A model generated the notes under the pieces. That model had not been told where the DNA came from, did not search any database, and saw only the letters and a list, made by a program, of their open reading frames with translations. From Martinezella rhizogenes (GTDB lineage Bacteria; Pseudomonadota; Alphaproteobacteria; Rhizobiales; Rhizobiaceae): a stretch of 64,000 nucleotides of DNA. Within the stretch, counting starts at the first letter, position 1. The number at the start of each line of letters is the position of its first letter. A program made the position numbers and the translations under genes. This document shows positions 60,933 to 64,000 of this stretch, one piece after another. The stretch lies in contig NZ_JUHG01000014.1 of NCBI RefSeq assembly GCF_000799715.1, forward strand, positions 186,001 through 250,000. Direction: 5' to 3'.

Positions 60933-61520
60933 TCAAGCCCATCCCTGCCAATTTTCCATAGGCGTCCAGTCGCATGAGACGGCGCGCTTCGCAAGATCGA
61001 ATGCGAAAAGATTGCCGCCGCCGGGCGGTTGATCGCCCTGGCGTGCGATCGGCTTGCCCTCGAGGTGGCATTTCAGCAGCGTGCCGACGCCGCCATGGCC
61101 GACAAAGGCGATGGGCACGCGTGGGTCATGCCGCGCCAGAACGGCGTCCACCTCGGAGACGATCCGCGTCTGCGCATCGATGGCGCGCTCCCATCCTTTG
61201 AAGCTCTCGTTGGGATGCGCGAAAAACCAGTCCGCCGCCTTTTCGAATTCCGGTGGGGCGAGAAAGCCGGTGGCGCTGCGGTCGTTCTCATGCGTGGCTT
61301 CGATGATCTCCACCGCTGCGCCGCTCGCCGTCGCCAGGGCCTCGGCGGTCTCGATCGCCTTGCGCTCGGCGCTGGAAACGATCAGGCCGAGCTTGCCGGC
61401 CCAGGGACGAGTCGCCGCCAGCTGTGCCCGCGCCGCGCCGATCTCGGACAGGCCCCATTCCGGTACGGGAACGTTGGGATCGATGCGGACCTGCGGGTGG
61501 GTGATATAGAGAGCGAACAT
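60933..61520 (-). CDS. Histidine phosphatase superfamily protein with divergent RHG motif
   Basis: 195 residues from the ATG at 61520. The usual N-terminal LxRHGx motif is replaced by ITHPQV (T7-H8-P9), keeping His but losing Arg and Gly. The second catalytic His is in FVGHGGVGTLL, the pocket Arg in SSAERKAIETAEAL, and the acid is probably in THENDRS. It is in an operon with pyrF. Activity on phosphate esters is plausible but not assured. Confidence 0.85.
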   Translation of the reverse strand: MFALYITHPQVRIDPNVPVPEWGLSEIGAARAQLAATRPWAGKLGLIVSSAERKAIETAEALATASGAAVEIIEATHENDRSATGFLAPPEFEKAADWFFAHPNESFKGWERAIDAQTRIVSEVDAVLARHDPRVPIAFVGHGGVGTLLKCHLEGKPIARQGDQPPGGGNLFAFDLAKRAVSCDWTPMENWQGWA

Positions 61521-61611
61521 CGGCGGCGTGATCCCATGCTGAATGGAAGGCTTCGGAGCCGAAATATGCTCTATCGGAAGGCAATGGCAAGATGGCGTTT
61601 GAAAGCCGAAC

Positions 61612-62205
61612 TCAGCCGCGCCGATAGATCCAGAGCTGCGCCGGCGGGATGTTGCGGACGATGAAGTCGAAATGCTGGATGTGGTAGCGATCAGGCCGGG
61701 CGATGATCGGCGAGACCGGGCCGTAGGAAATCTGCACCACGGGCCGGCCGGGCGGCATGCGGTCCAGCAGGCTTTCGAGCAGGGCGACACGCTCCTTCAT
61801 CGGGAAGTTCAGCAGCGGAATGCCGGAAATGACGGAATCGAATGTCTGGCCGCGCAACACGCCGAGCGTCGTGTCGAGATCGAAGGCATCGCCGTTGATG
61901 AAGTTGACGCCGGCATAACGGCGGACGAGGTGATTGTAGAAGTCGGTGGAATATTCGATGGCGACGAGATTCTGCGGCTCGACGCCGTGCGCTAGGATCG
62001 CCTTGGTGATCGCGCCGGTTCCGGGGCCGAGTTCCAGCACCGGCAGACCGGACTGCAGGTTGATGACGCTCGCCATCTTGCGGGCGGTGATCGAGGATGT
62101 CGGGACGATGGAACCGACGGTCTTCGGACCCTGCATCATGCCCTTGAAGAAACGGATTTCCTCGTCGAATTTCTTGCCAAGCCGTTCCTTGAGACGCAGC
62201 GCCAT
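61612..62205 (-). CDS. pmtA: Phospholipid N-methyltransferase
   Basis: 197 residues from the ATG at 62205, which has GGGGGAG just before it; the ATG at 62217 would lie within that site. Rhizobial PmtA methylates phosphatidylethanolamine three times to phosphatidylcholine with SAM. The start RLKERLGKKFDEEIRFFKG, the segment GPKTVGSIVPTSSITARKMAS and the SAM motif LELGPGTGAITKA match that family closely. Confidence 0.93.
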   Translation of the reverse strand: MALRLKERLGKKFDEEIRFFKGMMQGPKTVGSIVPTSSITARKMASVINLQSGLPVLELGPGTGAITKAILAHGVEPQNLVAIEYSTDFYNHLVRRYAGVNFINGDAFDLDTTLGVLRGQTFDSVISGIPLLNFPMKERVALLESLLDRMPPGRPVVQISYGPVSPIIARPDRYHIQHFDFIVRNIPPAQLWIYRRG

Positions 62206-62311
62206 GCTCTCCCCCATCAGTTTCTGCAGTTGCGACTTACATATCGCTTGTTTCTAATCTTGCAATGCTGTGACGCAATAACAAAAGAAAATGTCGCAAT
62301 CAACGCGCGTT

Positions 62312-62358
62312 AAAATAAAAGCGCCCTTCCCGTGTCCATGACAACGCGGGAAGGGCGC
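62312..62358 (-). terminator. Terminator after dnaN
   Basis: A perfect 12-bp stem, GCGCCCTTCCCG with CGGGAAGGGCGC, is followed on the minus strand by TTTTATTTTA. It lies 11 bp past the dnaN stop. The plus strand side has a short TTTGGTTT, so some bidirectional action is possible. Confidence 0.9.
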
Positions 62359-62368
62359 TTTGGTTTCG

Positions 62369-63487
62369 CTAGACGCGCATCGGCATCAAGACATAAAGGG
62401 CGTCGTCGCCGGCCGTATCGCGGATGAGCGTCGGCGAGCCGGCATCGGCAAGCAGGAAGATCGCGGCGTCGCCGGACAGCTGCGCGGTGATGTCGAGCAA
62501 GTATTTGGCATTGAAGCCGATTTCCATCGCATCGGTGTCATAGCCGACGGCGACTTCTTCCGTCGCACTTCCGGAGTCCGGATTGTTGACCGTCAGCAGC
62601 AGCTGACCGTCCGACAGCGCCAGCTTCACGGCGCGGCCACGCTCCGACGAGATGGTGGAGACGCGGTCGACGGCCTGCGCGAAGGACTGGCAATCGACGC
62701 GCATTTCCTTGTCGTTGTTGGTCGGGATGACGCGCTGATAATCGGGGAAGGTGCCGTCGATCAGTTTCGAGGTCATGACGATCGAGCCGATCGTCGTGCG
62801 GATCTTCGCGTCCGACACTTCGACGGTGACGATGACATCCGGGCTGTCGACTAGCTTCTGCAACTCGCCGACCGTCTTGCGCGGGATGATGATGCCCGGC
62901 ATGCCTTCCGAACCGGAGGGCGCGCTGACATCGGCGCGCGCGAGACGGTGACCGTCGGTGGCAACTGCCCTGAGTTTCAGGTCGCCTTCGCTTTCGATCG
63001 TGTGGAAAAAGATGCCGTTCAGATAATAGCGCGTCTCTTCGGTGGATATCGCGAATTGCGTCCGGTCGATCAGCATCTTCAGGTCCGCTGCCTTCAGCTT
63101 GAAGGAATGGCTGAAGCTGCCGGCGGTGAGATCCGGGAAATCGGATTCCGGCAGGCATTGCAGCGAGAATTTCGAGCGTCCGGAGGCAACCGTCATCGAG
63201 CCGCCGTCGGGATTGGTGGCGAGAAGTACTTCCGAACCATCAGGCAGCTTACGCACGATGTCGTAGAGCAGATGCGCCGGAACGGTGGTGGCGCCGGCCT
63301 GCTCGACATTGGCGGGGGTCGCCTCGGTGATTTCCAGATCAAGGTCGGTCGCCTTCATGTCGAGGTTGGCGCCCTCGGCCTTCAGCAACACGTTGGACAG
63401 GATCGGGATCGTGTTGCGACGCTCGACCACGCGATGGACGTGGTTCAGCGACTTCAGGAGGTTCGACCGCTCAATTGTAATACGCAT
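62369..63487 (-). CDS. dnaN: DNA polymerase III beta sliding clamp
   Basis: 372 residues from the ATG at 63487; the frame extends to 63688 but the clamp begins MRITIERSNLLKSLNHV. Three clamp domains are present: NTIPILSNVLL, DFPDLT and the C-terminal MPMRV. It tethers DNA polymerase III to DNA. It stands far from dnaA, as in other rhizobia. A strong terminator follows. The promoter region is shared with rsmI. Confidence 0.98.
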   Translation of the reverse strand: MRITIERSNLLKSLNHVHRVVERRNTIPILSNVLLKAEGANLDMKATDLDLEITEATPANVEQAGATTVPAHLLYDIVRKLPDGSEVLLATNPDGGSMTVASGRSKFSLQCLPESDFPDLTAGSFSHSFKLKAADLKMLIDRTQFAISTEETRYYLNGIFFHTIESEGDLKLRAVATDGHRLARADVSAPSGSEGMPGIIIPRKTVGELQKLVDSPDVIVTVEVSDAKIRTTIGSIVMTSKLIDGTFPDYQRVIPTNNDKEMRVDCQSFAQAVDRVSTISSERGRAVKLALSDGQLLLTVNNPDSGSATEEVAVGYDTDAMEIGFNAKYLLDITAQLSGDAAIFLLADAGSPTLIRDTAGDDALYVLMPMRV

Positions 63488-63749
63488 GGATGCTACCGCT
63501 TTCGACCGTGACTGCCCGGGCGGTCCGACTCGCCCGAAGGATATGGTTCCGAGCGGCCCCGAAGGGATCGCCCCGAAGATTGGACGGGCAAAATGACAGA
63601 ACTCCGCATGCGAATGCAAGAGGCATCGGGATATGCAGCACGTCATTTCAGTAAATGATGGGCAAAGCTCACAGGATTTGCTGTGCACTTGCCGTTAGGC
63701 GGCACCTCGCCCATAAAGGCGATGAATCCAAGGCGAATTCAGGACAGGC

Positions 63750-64000
63750 ATGAACGAAGAACATTCCAGCGGCGGAGCGCGCAGCTTCCGCTTGCATAAC
63801 CACACGGTTCCCGCCCGTCCGCTCGAGCCGGCGCTCTATCTTGTCGCGACCCCGATCGGCAATCTCGGCGATATCACGCTCAGGGCACTGGAAACCCTGG
63901 CGGGCGCCGATGTGCTTGCCTGCGAGGATACGCGCGTCACCCGCGTCCTGCTCGATCGCTACGGCATCCAGAACAGGCCCTATGCCTATCATGAGTACAA
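63750..64000 (+). CDS. rsmI: 16S rRNA (cytidine(1402)-2'-O)-methyltransferase, partial
   Basis: The first 83 codons, running off the right edge. The N-terminus after a short extension reads LYLVATPIGNLGDITLRALETLAGADVLACEDTRVTRVLLDRYGI, the SAM/tetrapyrrole-methylase signature of RsmI, which methylates C1402 of 16S rRNA. AGGAC lies just upstream of the ATG at 63750. It is divergent from dnaN. Confidence 0.95.
   Translation, partial: MNEEHSSGGARSFRLHNHTVPARPLEPALYLVATPIGNLGDITLRALETLAGADVLACEDTRVTRVLLDRYGIQNRPYAYHEY

Overview
This is a GC-rich chromosomal window from an alphaproteobacterium of the order Hyphomicrobiales (Rhizobiales), most likely Rhizobium or a close relative. The evidence is: a rhizobial-type phospholipid N-methyltransferase (PmtA); the density of LysR, GlxA/AraC and MarR regulators paired with single redox enzymes; a membrane sensor module seen in rhizobial chemoreceptors; and two copies of a palindromic intergenic repeat familiar from rhizobial genomes. 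No rRNA, tRNA, CRISPR array, insertion sequence or integrase was recognised. Both edges cut genes: an alpha-2-macroglobulin-like gene at the left and rsmI at the right.

Layout. 1-9.5 kb: alpha-2-macroglobulin-like protein, two aldo/keto reductases, a LysR regulator, an M15-like protein, a GNAT acetyltransferase, a GlxA-type regulator overlapping an isochorismatase-family hydrolase, and a Gfo/Idh/MocA oxidoreductase. 9.5-13 kb: a lipid-linked sugar module made of GtrA, a polyprenyl-phosphate glycosyltransferase and a divergent STT3-like GT-C protein. 13-25.9 kb: xseA, an M29 aminopeptidase, a YbaK deacylase, an ArsC-like protein, a MarR regulator flanked by two matching palindromic operators with a 53-residue protein downstream, an AstE/AspA-family enzyme, MFS and SulP transporters, a quinone oxidoreductase with a divergent LysR gene, a 2'-5' RNA ligase and ogt.

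25.9-42.4 kb is accessory in character. It holds LysR/flavodoxin, HxlR/SDR/MDR, YCII, alpha/beta hydrolase and methyltransferase genes, a six-domain orphan hybrid histidine kinase, a YcaC-like hydrolase with LysR, another LysR, an SDR and an F420-type NADP reductase. The part from about 33.28 to 42.48 kb is bracketed by the 3' end of guaA and a direct repeat of that 3' end. This is the pattern left when an element integrates at the guaA 3' end, but no integrase remains visible.

42.5-64 kb is mainly core genome: guaA, mtnN with a thioesterase, a DUF2252 protein, a four-gene imelysin/di-haem/imelysin/DUF1513 operon of the iron-responsive type with a divergent His-rich HPP membrane protein, rsmB, an RlpA-like protein, an epimerase coupled to queG, a GST, uppP, an NDUFA9-like protein, DUF1330, a histidine phosphatase followed by pyrF, pmtA, dnaN and rsmI.

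The main themes are detoxification and redox enzymes under dedicated local regulators, often with readable operators in the shared promoter region, and short translationally coupled operons (ATGA or TGATG junctions). The items most worth checking are the guaA-end duplication, the MarR twin-operator circuit with its microprotein, and the STT3-like glycosylation module.
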